Notes under the pieces: generated by a model
Database searches by the model: none
Seen by the model: only the letters and a program-made list of their open reading frames with translations
What the model was told of the DNA's origin: nothing
Position numbers and translations under genes: made by a program
In this document: positions 1 to 8,589 of the stretch, one piece after another
Position numbering within the stretch: the stretch's first letter is position 1
Layout of the letters: every line of letters begins with the position of its first letter
DNA from: Bacteroidota bacterium
Lineage (GTDB): Bacteria; Bacteroidota; Ignavibacteria; UBA10030; BY39
Direction of reading: 5' to 3'
Assembly: GCA_030682385.1 (NCBI GenBank)
Contig: JAUXOG010000090.1
Location: forward strand, 1-56,750
DNA: 56,750 nt

Positions 1-57
1 GTATATTACAAAATTGGTTCACGGCGGAAGTTTATAGTGAACTTGCCGAACTGTTGT

Positions 58-86
58 CCCGATTCGATGTGAAACATCGAATCGGG
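58..86. repeat. 12-bp perfect inverted repeat (hairpin)
   Basis: Perfect 12-bp arms, CCCGATTCGATG and CATCGAATCGGG, around a 5-base loop. There is no T-run after it, so it is not a clear intrinsic terminator. It resembles other short palindromes with a CCCGA/TCGGG edge in this window (42587-42605, 53403-53418). Bases 1-57 may be the 3' tail of a gene cut by the window edge, but no family is recognisable. Confidence 0.6.
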
Positions 87-143
87 AAGTCTCGCTTGCC
101 CTCGTAAATTGAACGCAGAGAGATTTACGGGGTCGGCCCCGCA

Positions 144-186
144 AAAACCCAGCCTCCCGAAAATGGATGCTGGGTTTTGCATTTTT
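144..186 (+). terminator. Intrinsic terminator
   Basis: A 10-bp perfect stem, AAAACCCAGC/GCTGGGTTTT (144-153 and 169-178), is followed by a T-run at 182-186. It would end a transcript entering from the left edge. It sits just ahead of the promoter-like element for the lipoprotein gene that starts at 254. Confidence 0.8.
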
Positions 187-221
187 ATGGGATTTGATTT
201 TTAGTATTTTCTCATTATATT
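181..221 (+). promoter_or_regulatory. Candidate promoter for the lipoprotein gene
   Basis: The 16-mer ATTTTTATGGGATTTG (181-196) is followed 19 bases later by TATATT (216-221). The same 16-mer recurs at 12197-12212, again ahead of a secreted-protein gene and again with a TATAAT-like box about 20 bases on. The TTTG-N19-TA geometry resembles the Bacteroidota -33/-7 promoter. This is inference from two copies. Confidence 0.45.
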
Positions 222-253
222 ATCACCATAAATAACCAAAGAAGAGGTATCGT

Positions 254-1336
254 ATGAAAAGTATGAGTTTTATTCTATGTTTCATATTTATGTTTCTGTT
301 TTTATCTTGCAAAGAAGCTCCGCAAGAATATTCACAAAATTACAGTGATGATCCAACAAATCCTTCAATTCAACCGCGTGTTGTCGGGGTTTGGCTTGAT
401 TCACCTCGACCGTATTGGTGGCGGAAAACAGGAGGTTTGGGGAAGCAGAATGATTCGTTACCGATTGGCTATAGACCTGAGCGGTTACTTGTTCGATTTA
501 ATAAAATAATGTTGAGCTATACGGTTATTCCAAATATTAATTTAACACCGGAAGAAGTTGGGTTTGCACTTTTAAGTACTCGAGGAGGATTTTCATTAGA
601 TGGACAAACATTCGAGTGGCCTGTTTCTGGTAATTTTAAATTAGGCAAATCATATACAATAACAGTAAAAAAAGAGGTTACTGATATTACAAATCTACAT
701 TTATCTCAGGATTATAAGCATTCAATAATACCTGAACAGTTTCTTCGTATTACTTACACTTATCCTGCAGATGGTGATTCGAACGTTTACTCAGGATACT
801 TTTATACTGTGTTTAATTCAGTTATTGATGTTCATTCGCTTTCATCGGGTGTTCAGTTCGTTCCACCAGTGGAAGGGAGATGGGTATCATATGGCAATAA
901 TTATGTAGAATTTTTACCACATTTGGGTTTTAAAGGCAATACATGGTACGAAGTCGTTTTTTCGCAAGCTGTAAAGGATACATTTAACAATTATCTTAAA
1001 CATAGATTTAAAATAAAATTTAAAACGGTTCGATTTCAATTATCATATACATATCCTTATAATGGCGAGCAAAATGTAAATCGTAATAGTAGCGTATGCT
1101 GTAATTTTACAACCTCATTAGACACGTCAACTATAAGACAAAATTTTAATATGACTCCGGCAGTAAGCGGTACTTTCAATTATTATTCTAATAATATTGG
1201 GTACTGTTTTAATCCAACAGGGGGGTTAGACCAAAATACTACTTATACTGTAACAATATCAACTGGCTTGCGTTCAAAAACAGGAGATAATTTATCCTCT
1301 CCTTATGTCTTTTCGTTCACGACCGGAAGCAATTAG
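254..1336 (+). CDS. Lipoprotein with three SbsA/Big_5-type Ig-like domains
   Basis: 360 aa. A hydrophobic N-terminus ends in a lipobox (LFLSC, Cys19), so it is predicted to be a lipoprotein. Three tandem modules follow at about residues 70-165, 166-262 and 263-360. Each is a bacterial Ig-like domain of the SbsA/Big_5 kind, with phrases such as TYTYPADGDSNV and SYTYPYNGEQNV opening a module and NTTYTVTIS near its end. Such domains usually form extended stalks or adhesive surface parts; no catalytic domain is visible. An AGAAGAGG ribosome binding site precedes the ATG. It lies downstream of a terminator and a promoter-like element and is probably transcribed alone or with the DUF4920 gene 55 bp downstream. 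The family call is firm; the specific role is unknown. Confidence 0.85.
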   Translation: MKSMSFILCFIFMFLFLSCKEAPQEYSQNYSDDPTNPSIQPRVVGVWLDSPRPYWWRKTGGLGKQNDSLPIGYRPERLLVRFNKIMLSYTVIPNINLTPEEVGFALLSTRGGFSLDGQTFEWPVSGNFKLGKSYTITVKKEVTDITNLHLSQDYKHSIIPEQFLRITYTYPADGDSNVYSGYFYTVFNSVIDVHSLSSGVQFVPPVEGRWVSYGNNYVEFLPHLGFKGNTWYEVVFSQAVKDTFNNYLKHRFKIKFKTVRFQLSYTYPYNGEQNVNRNSSVCCNFTTSLDTSTIRQNFNMTPAVSGTFNYYSNNIGYCFNPTGGLDQNTTYTVTISTGLRSKTGDNLSSPYVFSFTTGSN

Positions 1337-1391
1337 AAATATTATTTAAATTCACACAAATAACCATAAACAAAATTAAAAGGAATGATTC

Positions 1392-1937
1392 ATGAAAACA
1401 AAAACTATCTTAATTATCACAATCATAATTTCATTATTCGCATCTTTCTTATCTTTTGCGGATGAAAAACCATCAAAAAATTATGGCAAAGATTTAACCG
1501 CAAAAAAAGTAACTAAATTCAAAGATGCTGTAAGTAATCCGGGTAAATTCAAGAGCAAGGACATTCTTGTTGAAGGAACCGTAAAATCTGTCTGTCAAAC
1601 AAAAGGCTGCTGGATGGAGATTACGGATGGCAAAGAGATAATGCGAGTTAAATTCGAAGGATATAGTTTCTTTGTTCCATACGATTCAAAAGGGAAGAAA
1701 GTAAAAATCCAAGGGAAAGTAAATCGCGAAACAGTTAAGGAAGCAACTTACAAACATTGGCTCGAAGAAGCAGGAGAACCGGCAGAATTTATTGATAAAA
1801 TAAAAGGCGACCAGAAAGTTGTTATGTTCACGGCAACAGGTGTCGTTATGGAACAGGGGAGCGAGTTTACACCCGAGCAACTCGATAAAATTCAGGGTAA
1901 AACTAAGAAAGAAGACTCCGAAGGTCATAACCACTGA
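1392..1937 (+). CDS. DUF4920 domain-containing exported protein
   Basis: 181 aa with a signal peptide (about residues 1-23, cut after SFA). The body matches the DUF4920 family: an OB-like beta region containing CQTKGCWM (Cys68, Cys73) and MRVKFEGYSFFVPYDSKGK. The Cys-x4-Cys-Trp motif suggests a metal or redox site, but I know of no established biochemical role for the family. The C-terminus is charged and ends EGHNH. The start is supported by AAAAGGAATG about 6 bases before the ATG. A strong intrinsic terminator follows at 2012-2045. Confidence 0.85.
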   Translation: MKTKTILIITIIISLFASFLSFADEKPSKNYGKDLTAKKVTKFKDAVSNPGKFKSKDILVEGTVKSVCQTKGCWMEITDGKEIMRVKFEGYSFFVPYDSKGKKVKIQGKVNRETVKEATYKHWLEEAGEPAEFIDKIKGDQKVVMFTATGVVMEQGSEFTPEQLDKIQGKTKKEDSEGHNH

Positions 1938-2011
1938 TTGAATTTTGACGTCATCGTCAGAATGTGATTTGTGTCAGAACTTTTAAAAAGCTGAAGTTAT
2001 AATACAGAGCG

Positions 2012-2045
2012 AAAAAGCCGACTTTAATTTGGAGTCGGCTTTTTT
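2012..2045 (+). terminator. Intrinsic terminator after the DUF4920 gene
   Basis: Stem AGCCGACT (2016-2023) pairs with AGTCGGCT (2033-2040), flanked by A5 upstream and T5 downstream. This is a classic, possibly bidirectional, rho-independent terminator. Confidence 0.9.
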
Positions 2046-2114
2046 AGTTTAATTAGTGACTGTTGACACAGTGCATATAGTTAAATATTATTTTATTGGG
2101 GCAGAGGTAATGAA

Positions 2115-2267
2115 ATGGACAAAATAAAATATTACTTTTCGCCCATTCCCAAACAAGTCAAAGAAGATTGGGAACAAATTCTAATTCAGGAATTAGAAAA
2201 CCAACGTTATTTTACCATCGTTTATATGGAACTGGTAGAATCCGAAATATTAATCTGCATCCAATAA
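2115..2267 (+). CDS. Small ORF, 50 aa, unrecognised
   Basis: ATG at 2115 with a well-placed GCAGAGGTAA upstream. It encodes a 50-residue product that begins MDKIKYYFSPIPKQVK, has an acidic middle and a hydrophobic end (ESEILICIQ). No family is recognised. It is followed 14 bp later by a second small ORF with its own ribosome binding site, so the two may be a small operon. The call rests only on the ribosome binding site and the open frame. Confidence 0.35.
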   Translation: MDKIKYYFSPIPKQVKEDWEQILIQELENQRYFTIVYMELVESEILICIQ

Positions 2268-2281
2268 AAATGAGGTCGCTT

Positions 2282-2431
2282 ATGAAAACAATCACTATCA
2301 CAGCTCTATTGGCAGCACTTGTTGCTATTCCACTACTGTTAAAATATAAAAAATCGAAACTGCTGCCCCCCTATGAAGATGAAAATAAACGCTACGATAT
2401 CGACGATTATATTTCCACAGTAGGTTTATAA
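2282..2431 (+). CDS. Small single-pass membrane protein, 49 aa
   Basis: The ATG at 2282 follows AATGAGGTCGCTT, a good Shine-Dalgarno. The same frame is open further upstream (from 2168), but that part overlaps the preceding small ORF. The product has one hydrophobic segment (residues 4-18), a basic stop-transfer patch (KYKKSK) and an acidic tail (YEDENKRYDIDDY). No family is recognised. The gene ends 4 bp before the convergent stop of the prohibitin-like gene. Confidence 0.45.
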   Translation: MKTITITALLAALVAIPLLLKYKKSKLLPPYEDENKRYDIDDYISTVGL

Positions 2432-2435
2432 ACCG

Positions 2436-3326
2436 TTACTTTGTATCTAAAATTATTGGGAGACCGTCTTTTCCGCTGCCAATTATAACGATTTTTGAAT
2501 TTTGCGATTCGGCTATTTTTATCGTTGCTTCGATTCCCTTCCATCTCAATAACGGATCGCTAATACCTTGGGCAACAATTTTTTGGAAGTTTGAAATACC
2601 TTGAGCTTCAATAGCTTTTCGGTCGGCTTCCTGTTTTTCTTTAGTTAACACCCACTGCATGCGTTGACTTTCTTGTTCGGCGCGGAGTTTTTCCTCGATA
2701 GCCGCAGTTAAACCAGCGGGAAGTACAACTTGCCTTAACGGAGTTACCTCAATTGTGATTCCTCGTGGGGCTACTAAATTTTGTAATCCTGCAGTGATCT
2801 GTTGTCCAAGAATTTCGCGCTCTGATGTATAAAGAGCCTTTGCTTCATAGCCAGCCGTAACTCCGCGGGTTACAGAACGAAATTGTGGTTCTAATATAAT
2901 TCCAACGTAATTTTCACCGACTGTCTTATAAACCTCAGCAGCTTTATCAGGGTTTAAATGGAAAAGTGCACTAATTTCTAAACCGACCGCTAAACCCTCC
3001 TTCGATGGAACCTCCATCCTTTCTTTTATCTCTTGAGTTTTGATTGACATTTTGATTACACGTGCAAGCGGATTTACAAAATTTACACCCGCTTTTAGCG
3101 TGTTTTCTGATACATTTCCCAAGAAATCAACAACACCGACATTACCCGCTGGGATAACAGTAAATATTTGTGTAATTGACAGAATAAACGCTACCACCGT
3201 TACTATTTGTGCGATTCCCGCACTGCCTTGGTAAACTTTGTTACCTTCAGTTTTAAATTTTCGGCTCGCGTTTTTCCAAGTAATAAAAGCTACAATAACT
3301 ACGATAATAAAGAATATAAATAACAT
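2436..3326 (-). CDS. Prohibitin-family SPFH/Band 7 membrane protein
   Basis: About 296 aa. Two hydrophobic segments lie near the N-terminus (about residues 2-18 and 40-60). A Band 7 domain follows (IPAGNVGVVDFLGNV through VVLPAGLTAAI), then a charged coiled-coil-like stretch (EEKLRAEQESQRMQ, EKQEADRKAIEAQG) and a C-terminal assembly segment. Prohibitins form large membrane rings and influence AAA-protease activity or membrane order. On the minus strand ATGGAGGAACAAATG offers two in-frame ATGs. I chose the second (3326) because GGAGG lies five bases before it; starting at 3338 would add four residues. It is divergent from the LD-carboxypeptidase gene, with a shared promoter region at about 3327-3452. 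Confidence 0.9.
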   Translation of the reverse strand: MLFIFFIIVVIVAFITWKNASRKFKTEGNKVYQGSAGIAQIVTVVAFILSITQIFTVIPAGNVGVVDFLGNVSENTLKAGVNFVNPLARVIKMSIKTQEIKERMEVPSKEGLAVGLEISALFHLNPDKAAEVYKTVGENYVGIILEPQFRSVTRGVTAGYEAKALYTSEREILGQQITAGLQNLVAPRGITIEVTPLRQVVLPAGLTAAIEEKLRAEQESQRMQWVLTKEKQEADRKAIEAQGISNFQKIVAQGISDPLLRWKGIEATIKIAESQNSKIVIIGSGKDGLPIILDTK

Positions 3327-3452
3327 TTGTTCCTCCATTTGTTTGTTTCATAAATACTGATAAATTATTTGATTCAATTTAGTAAAAAGAAAGGGAATCT
3401 GCAAAACTTTGATTTTACATCAAATTATTTTTATGTTTGAATAAAATTAATT

Positions 3453-4388
3453 ATGACTATTTTAAAACCTAAAGCTCTCAAAAAGGGGGATACTATCGGT
3501 ATCGTTGCACCGGCAAGTCCTCATAGTTCAAATGATAAACTTACTAATGGAATAAGATATTTTGAACAACTTGGTTATAAAGTCGTAATTGGAAAACATA
3601 TTAATGATAAAATGGGATACTTGGCTGGCACAGATAAAAGTCGCGCAAGTGATATAAATAATTTCTTAAATGATAAAAAAATCAAAGCTATTTTTTGTAC
3701 TCGCGGCGGTTATGGTTCGCACCGTATTCTTGATCTAATAGATTATGACATCATCAAACGAAATCCTAAAATATTTGTCGGCTACAGCGACATTACGGCG
3801 TTGCAACTTGCAATTTTTAAAAAAACAGGGTTGGTCACTTTCGCAGGACCGATGGTGATTCCCGATTTATCAGAAAAATTATCCATAGATTCTGAAGAAC
3901 ATTTTTGGAAATGTTTAACTTCTCCAATTCCTGTGGGTGTTATTAATTTGTTTAAAAATCAAACACTAAAGGTTTTGACGCACGGAAAAGTTACCGGCAA
4001 AATTTTAGGTGGTAATCTTTCAGTTATTACGGCATTAGCAGGTACATCATATCTTCCATCATTTAAAAATTCAATTTTAACTTTGGAAGATATCGAAGAA
4101 CGTCCCTACCGAATCGATAGAATGTTGCATCAACTAAAATTAGCGGGCTTATTAAATAATCTTTCAGGAGTAATATCAGGTGATTTTTCGACTTGCCTTC
4201 CTGAGAAAGATAAACCTTCATTAAAATTAGAAGAAATATTTAAATCGGTTCTTAAAAAGATTCCAATAATGATGGATTTTAAATTTGGACACATTAGGAA
4301 TTCGATTACTATTCCGTATGGAATTAATGTGAAATTAGATACTAAAAAGAACGAAATCTCATTCTTAGAGAATGCAGTTATCGATTAA
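3453..4388 (+). CDS. LD-carboxypeptidase (MEROPS S66, LdcA/MccF type)
   Basis: 311 aa, the normal family length. It is a serine peptidase that trims tetrapeptide stems in peptidoglycan recycling; some relatives (MccF) cleave microcin C instead. Visible features: N-terminal KKGDTIGIVAPASPHS, the nucleophile motif GYSD with Ser112, GGNLSVI near 186-192, Glu212 in LTLEDIEERPYRID and His280 in KFGHIRNSITIPYG. These fit the Ser-Glu-His triad. No signal peptide is seen, consistent with cytoplasmic recycling. The ribosome binding site before the ATG is weak. The nearest downstream genes are purN-purH, with no sign of coupling. Confidence 0.92.
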   Translation: MTILKPKALKKGDTIGIVAPASPHSSNDKLTNGIRYFEQLGYKVVIGKHINDKMGYLAGTDKSRASDINNFLNDKKIKAIFCTRGGYGSHRILDLIDYDIIKRNPKIFVGYSDITALQLAIFKKTGLVTFAGPMVIPDLSEKLSIDSEEHFWKCLTSPIPVGVINLFKNQTLKVLTHGKVTGKILGGNLSVITALAGTSYLPSFKNSILTLEDIEERPYRIDRMLHQLKLAGLLNNLSGVISGDFSTCLPEKDKPSLKLEEIFKSVLKKIPIMMDFKFGHIRNSITIPYGINVKLDTKKNEISFLENAVID

Positions 4389-4437
4389 TTTTTCTTATTA
4401 TTTGTTTTTTTGATTATTCGTTAAATTATCGTTAAAT

Positions 4438-5106
4438 TTGTATCAGAAAATTGAATTTGTCAATTTGGCAGACAAACTTAAAATAGCGGTGTTGGCATCC
4501 GGCAGAGGTTCGAATTTTCAAGCGTTGCTCGAATCTATTGAAACCGGTTTAATCAGGAACGCTGGAGTTGTTTGCGTGATAAGCAATAATTCGGATGCCG
4601 GTGTGTTGACGATTGCAAGAAGCAAAAATATTCCTGCTCATCACATTTCGCGAAAGCAATTTCGGACCGATGCCGAATTTAACAACACCATACTGAATGT
4701 TCTTTCGATGTATGAAGTAAATTTTATTGTTCTTACAGGTTATATGAAACTTCTTGATGTTTCAATCATCGAGAGGTTTCAAAAAAGAATTATTAATATC
4801 CATCCCGCATTGCTTCCACAGTTCGGCGGTAAAGGGATGTATGGCAGGTTTGTTCACGATGCAGTAATTGCAAGCGGCGCAAAATTTTCCGGAGCAACTG
4901 TTCACATTGTGGACGGAATATATGATCATGGTTCGATTGTATTGCAGGAAAGAATTGCTTTGGATGAAAACGAAACATCCGAAACGCTCGCTGCTAAAGT
5001 GTTGGAGATTGAACATAGAATATTACCTCAAGCAGTCAGGTTGTTTGCCGAAGGTAAAGTTGAAATTACAAATGGAAAAATAAAAATTCAAAATAATGAT
5101 GGATGA
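4438..5106 (+). CDS. purN: Phosphoribosylglycinamide formyltransferase
   Basis: GAR transformylase transfers a formyl group from 10-formyl-THF to GAR, step three of purine synthesis. The core starts at LKIAVLASGRGSNFQALL; catalytic residues are visible as Asn120 and His122 in NIHPALLP and an Asp in IYDHGSIV. There is no ATG near the expected N-terminus. The first in-frame candidates are TTG at 4438 and TTG at 4465, so the gene probably uses a non-AUG start and the exact position is uncertain. The 3' end overlaps purH by 11 bp, suggesting translational coupling of two consecutive pathway enzymes. Confidence 0.92.
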   Translation: MYQKIEFVNLADKLKIAVLASGRGSNFQALLESIETGLIRNAGVVCVISNNSDAGVLTIARSKNIPAHHISRKQFRTDAEFNNTILNVLSMYEVNFIVLTGYMKLLDVSIIERFQKRIINIHPALLPQFGGKGMYGRFVHDAVIASGAKFSGATVHIVDGIYDHGSIVLQERIALDENETSETLAAKVLEIEHRILPQAVRLFAEGKVEITNGKIKIQNNDG

Positions 5107-6658
5107 TTTTGAAATAAAAGATTTAGTGCGAATAAACCGTGTGCTGATTAGTGTATCAGAAAAAACCGGTATTACCGACTTTGCAAGAAGATTATTGAAA
5201 TGGAACGTCGAGATAATTTCGACTGGCGGGACGTTGAAGGTTTTGCAAGCAGAAGGTATTCCAGCTAAATCGGTTTCCGGAATTACGGGCTTCCCTGAAA
5301 TTCTGGATGGCAGAGTAAAAACGTTGAATCCTAAAATTCATGCCGCACTGTTGGAAGTTTCCGATAACCCGGTGCACCAAAAAGAATTGACTGAATTGAA
5401 CATTCAGCCGATAGATTTGATAGTTGTAAATTTATACCCCTTCGAAAAAACAGTGGCGCAACCGAATATCACATTTCCCGAAGCTATCGAGCAGATCGAT
5501 GTTGGCGGACCGACGATGCTGCGTGCCGCTGCAAAGAATTTTAAATTCAAAACTGCCGTCGTTAATCCGAGCCGGTATCATAGTATTCTTGAAGAAATGG
5601 AGAAATATAACGGCTGCATAAGTTTGCCGACACGGTTGGAATTAGCACAGGAAGTATTTCAGCATACAGCACGCTACGATGCCCTGATTGCAAAATATTA
5701 TGCTGCTCACAGCGAAAACAAATCGATAATGCCTGAAACATTTTCGATTGTTTTAAGAAAAGTAAGCGAACTCCGTTACGGGGAAAATCCGCACCAGGCA
5801 GCCGCGCTCTACGGTGATTTCTATAACTACTTCGAAAAAATTCACGGCAAAGAGTTGTCATTCAACAACATCGTTGATATTGAAGCCGCGATGGAATTGG
5901 TTGATGAGTTCGAAAAACCGACTGCTGCAATCATTAAGCATACTAATCCTTGCGGCGTTGGTTCCGACGATCAGCTCGCAGAAGCTTATAACAAAGCGCT
6001 CGCTACTGATCCAAAAGCTGCGTTTGGCGGTGTGATTGCATTCAACAGAACTCTCGATTATAAAACAGCGAGTTTAGTAAACGATCTTTTTACTGAAGTA
6101 ATAATCGCCCCCGCTTTCGATCCTGAAGTATTGGAGTTTATGCGAAGAAAAAAAGACAGACGTTTAATAAGGTATATCAAATCGATTGATGAAGAATTGA
6201 ATATAAAAAAAATTGCAGGCGGTTTATTGGTTCAGGAATTCGATAAAGAAAAACTGAACAAAGATCGATTCAAAGTCGTAACAAATCGTCAACCGACTGA
6301 TGCGGAATATGATGCAATGCTTTATGGCTGGCGTGTCGTTAAACATTTAAAATCGAATGCCATCGTAATTTCGACTTCAGACAGGACAATCGGTGTTGGC
6401 GCCGGACAGATGTCGCGTGTCGATTCCACAAAATTCGCTATACTGAAATCTAAAAAAGCAAAATTAGAAACAAAAGGAACTGCTATGGCATCGGATGGTT
6501 TTTTCCCTTTTCCGGACAGCGTCAAGGAAGCATTCAAAGCCGGTGTTACAGCGGTGATACAACCCGGTGGTTCAATACGCGATGCCGAAGTGATTAAGAT
6601 CGCTAATGATAAAAATATGACAATGGTATTCACCGGCATTCGTCATTTTAAACATTAA
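5096..6658 (+). CDS. purH: Bifunctional AICAR transformylase/IMP cyclohydrolase
   Basis: 520 aa, full length. It catalyses the last two steps of de novo IMP synthesis. The N-terminal cyclohydrolase (MGS-like) domain spans about residues 10-150 (ISVSEKTGITDFARRL, GGPTMLRAAAKNF). The C-terminal transformylase carries LRYGENPHQAAALYG, AAIIKHTNPCGVG and the terminal IANDKNMTMVFTGIRHFKH. ATG ATG occurs at 5096/5099 and either may be used. It overlaps the end of purN, so the two form an operon. Confidence 0.97.
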   Translation: MMDDFEIKDLVRINRVLISVSEKTGITDFARRLLKWNVEIISTGGTLKVLQAEGIPAKSVSGITGFPEILDGRVKTLNPKIHAALLEVSDNPVHQKELTELNIQPIDLIVVNLYPFEKTVAQPNITFPEAIEQIDVGGPTMLRAAAKNFKFKTAVVNPSRYHSILEEMEKYNGCISLPTRLELAQEVFQHTARYDALIAKYYAAHSENKSIMPETFSIVLRKVSELRYGENPHQAAALYGDFYNYFEKIHGKELSFNNIVDIEAAMELVDEFEKPTAAIIKHTNPCGVGSDDQLAEAYNKALATDPKAAFGGVIAFNRTLDYKTASLVNDLFTEVIIAPAFDPEVLEFMRRKKDRRLIRYIKSIDEELNIKKIAGGLLVQEFDKEKLNKDRFKVVTNRQPTDAEYDAMLYGWRVVKHLKSNAIVISTSDRTIGVGAGQMSRVDSTKFAILKSKKAKLETKGTAMASDGFFPFPDSVKEAFKAGVTAVIQPGGSIRDAEVIKIANDKNMTMVFTGIRHFKH

Positions 6659-6693
6659 TTAACACTAACTAAAAATTTTAAATAAATACAACA

Positions 6694-7719
6694 ATGGGAA
6701 TATTTTCGTTTTTCTCTGCCGATCTCGCAATTGATTTAGGAACTGCAAATACTTTAATATTTATGAAAGGTAAAGGTGTCGTATTAAACGAGCCTTCGAT
6801 AGTTGCCTTCGATAGAAACACAAAAAAGATTGTTGCAATAGGCAACGAGGCACGTGAGATGTTAGGAAGAACCCACCGTGATATCCGAACTATCAGACCT
6901 ATGAGAGACGGTGTAATTGCCGACTTTGAAATTGCCGAAGGAATGCTTCGTGAATTCATAAAAAAAATTCATTCGAGTTGGCTGCCAAGCAGGCGGATTG
7001 TTATTTGCGTTCCAAGCGGAGTTACCGAAGTTGAAAAACGCGCCGTTCGAGATTCTGCCGAACACGCGGGAGCCAAAGAAGTTCACCTGCTCGCCGAACC
7101 AATGGCTGCTGCTATCGGTGTCGGTCTTGATGTCGATGCCCCTGTTGGGAATATGATCGTTGATATCGGAGGTGGAACTACTGAAATTGCTGTTATAGCA
7201 CTTTCAGGAATTGTGAACGAAGAATCAGTTCGCATCGCAGGTGATGAAATGAACAATGCAATAATTCAATTTTTTAAAAAGAACCATAATATTCTTATCG
7301 GTGAGCGAACAGCCGAAGCAATAAAGTGCGAAGTAGGTTCTGCTATGCCGTTGGAAGAAGAAATTACAATTCAAGTTAAAGGTCGCGACCTTGTCAACGG
7401 TATTCCTAAAACTACGGATGGTTCGTCGGTTGAAATACGTGAAGCATTGAACGAAGCTGTTCAGCAAATTGTAGATGCGGTTAAATTAACTCTCGAACGG
7501 ACTCAGCCGGAACTCGCTGCCGATATTTTAGATCGTGGTATAATGCTGTCGGGCGGTGGTGCATTGTTAAAAGGGCTTGACGAAAGAATACGCCTTGAAA
7601 CAAGTTTACCGGTTCACGTTTGCGAAGACCCGCTGACTGCTGTCGTTCGGGGAACGGGTAAAGTGTTAGAAAATCTTAACCACTACTCAAGAGTTTTAAT
7701 CAAACAACGGAGGTATTAA
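6694..7719 (+). CDS. mreB: Rod shape-determining protein MreB
   Basis: 341 aa actin-like ATPase that forms membrane-associated filaments organising the elongasome. It begins MGIFSFFSADLAIDLGTANT. The phosphate loop is present (DIGGGTTEIAVIAL), as is the adenosine motif (MLSGGGALLKGLDERI). It is first gene of the classic mreB-mreC-mreD-mrdA-rodA order, with only 35 bp to purH upstream and 33 bp to mreC downstream. Its length and motifs are typical, so function is assigned with high confidence. Confidence 0.98.
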   Translation: MGIFSFFSADLAIDLGTANTLIFMKGKGVVLNEPSIVAFDRNTKKIVAIGNEAREMLGRTHRDIRTIRPMRDGVIADFEIAEGMLREFIKKIHSSWLPSRRIVICVPSGVTEVEKRAVRDSAEHAGAKEVHLLAEPMAAAIGVGLDVDAPVGNMIVDIGGGTTEIAVIALSGIVNEESVRIAGDEMNNAIIQFFKKNHNILIGERTAEAIKCEVGSAMPLEEEITIQVKGRDLVNGIPKTTDGSSVEIREALNEAVQQIVDAVKLTLERTQPELAADILDRGIMLSGGGALLKGLDERIRLETSLPVHVCEDPLTAVVRGTGKVLENLNHYSRVLIKQRRY

Positions 7720-7752
7720 CGGAACTCATTCTAATCGTCAATATAAATTTTA

Positions 7753-8589
7753 ATGCAAAGAATTTTAACATTACTAATAGAATTTAAAGAATATTTTATT
7801 CTTACACTTCTTGTTTTGTTCTCTATAATTTTACTCACCTTAAACGATAATCCACAATTAAAAGCTATTCGATCCTACACAGTTGCCACGATAGGAATAA
7901 TTCAAAATACATTGGCGATGGTTCCGAATATATTTGAGTTACAAAGGGAAAACGAAGTACTCCGTAAATTAAATGTTACACTTCTCGACGAAGTTAGCCG
8001 GCTCCGTGAAGCAAAATTAGAGAACACCCGTCTGCGTGAATTGTTAGGTCTTAAAGAAAAAATTAAATACAAATTTGTCGCAGCCGACGTCATCGGGAAA
8101 ACCCTTCATTTGCAACGGAATACAATAACTTTAAATGTTGGTAGGAATAATGGCGTAAATGTAGATATGCCAGTTGTTTCTGAACAAGGTATTGCCGGAA
8201 GAATAGTAGCAGTTAGTTCCAATTATTCTATCGCCCAACTTTTATTGAATAAAGATTTCCGCACTAGTGTAAAAATTCAGCGGAGCCGGGTAGATGGGAT
8301 TTTAGGTTGGGATGGTAGTGATAGGTTGATGATAAAAAACGTTTCAAAAAAGCAGGATGTGAAAGTCGGCGATGCTGCAATTACATCTGAGTATAGCAAA
8401 ATATTCCCACCTGATATCAAAGTAGGTGTTGTAATTTCGGTTGATGAAAATCCGGTTACTTTGTTTAAAGATATTTTAATAGAACCGAGCGTTGACTTTA
8501 CACGCCTCGAACAGGTTTTTGTGATTACCTCGACTGTTGATACTCAACGGGTAAACTTAGAAAGTAAATTTATGGAACGAAAAAAATAA
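7753..8589 (+). CDS. mreC: Rod shape-determining protein MreC
   Basis: 278 aa. An N-terminal membrane anchor (about residues 13-33) is followed by a coiled coil (about 65-100, rich in LRKLNVTLLDEVSRLREAK) and the beta-rich periplasmic domain (VIGKTLHLQRNTITLNVG, VVSEQGIAGRIVAV, IQRSRVDGILGWDG). MreC links MreB to PBP2 and RodA. Its stop codon overlaps the mreD start in TAATG, so translation is probably coupled. Confidence 0.96.
   Translation: MQRILTLLIEFKEYFILTLLVLFSIILLTLNDNPQLKAIRSYTVATIGIIQNTLAMVPNIFELQRENEVLRKLNVTLLDEVSRLREAKLENTRLRELLGLKEKIKYKFVAADVIGKTLHLQRNTITLNVGRNNGVNVDMPVVSEQGIAGRIVAVSSNYSIAQLLLNKDFRTSVKIQRSRVDGILGWDGSDRLMIKNVSKKQDVKVGDAAITSEYSKIFPPDIKVGVVISVDENPVTLFKDILIEPSVDFTRLEQVFVITSTVDTQRVNLESKFMERKK

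Noticed and set aside
1-113. 3' end of a truncated gene at the left edge
   Set aside because: Short open frames exist, ending at 72 or at 113, but none gives a recognisable protein tail.
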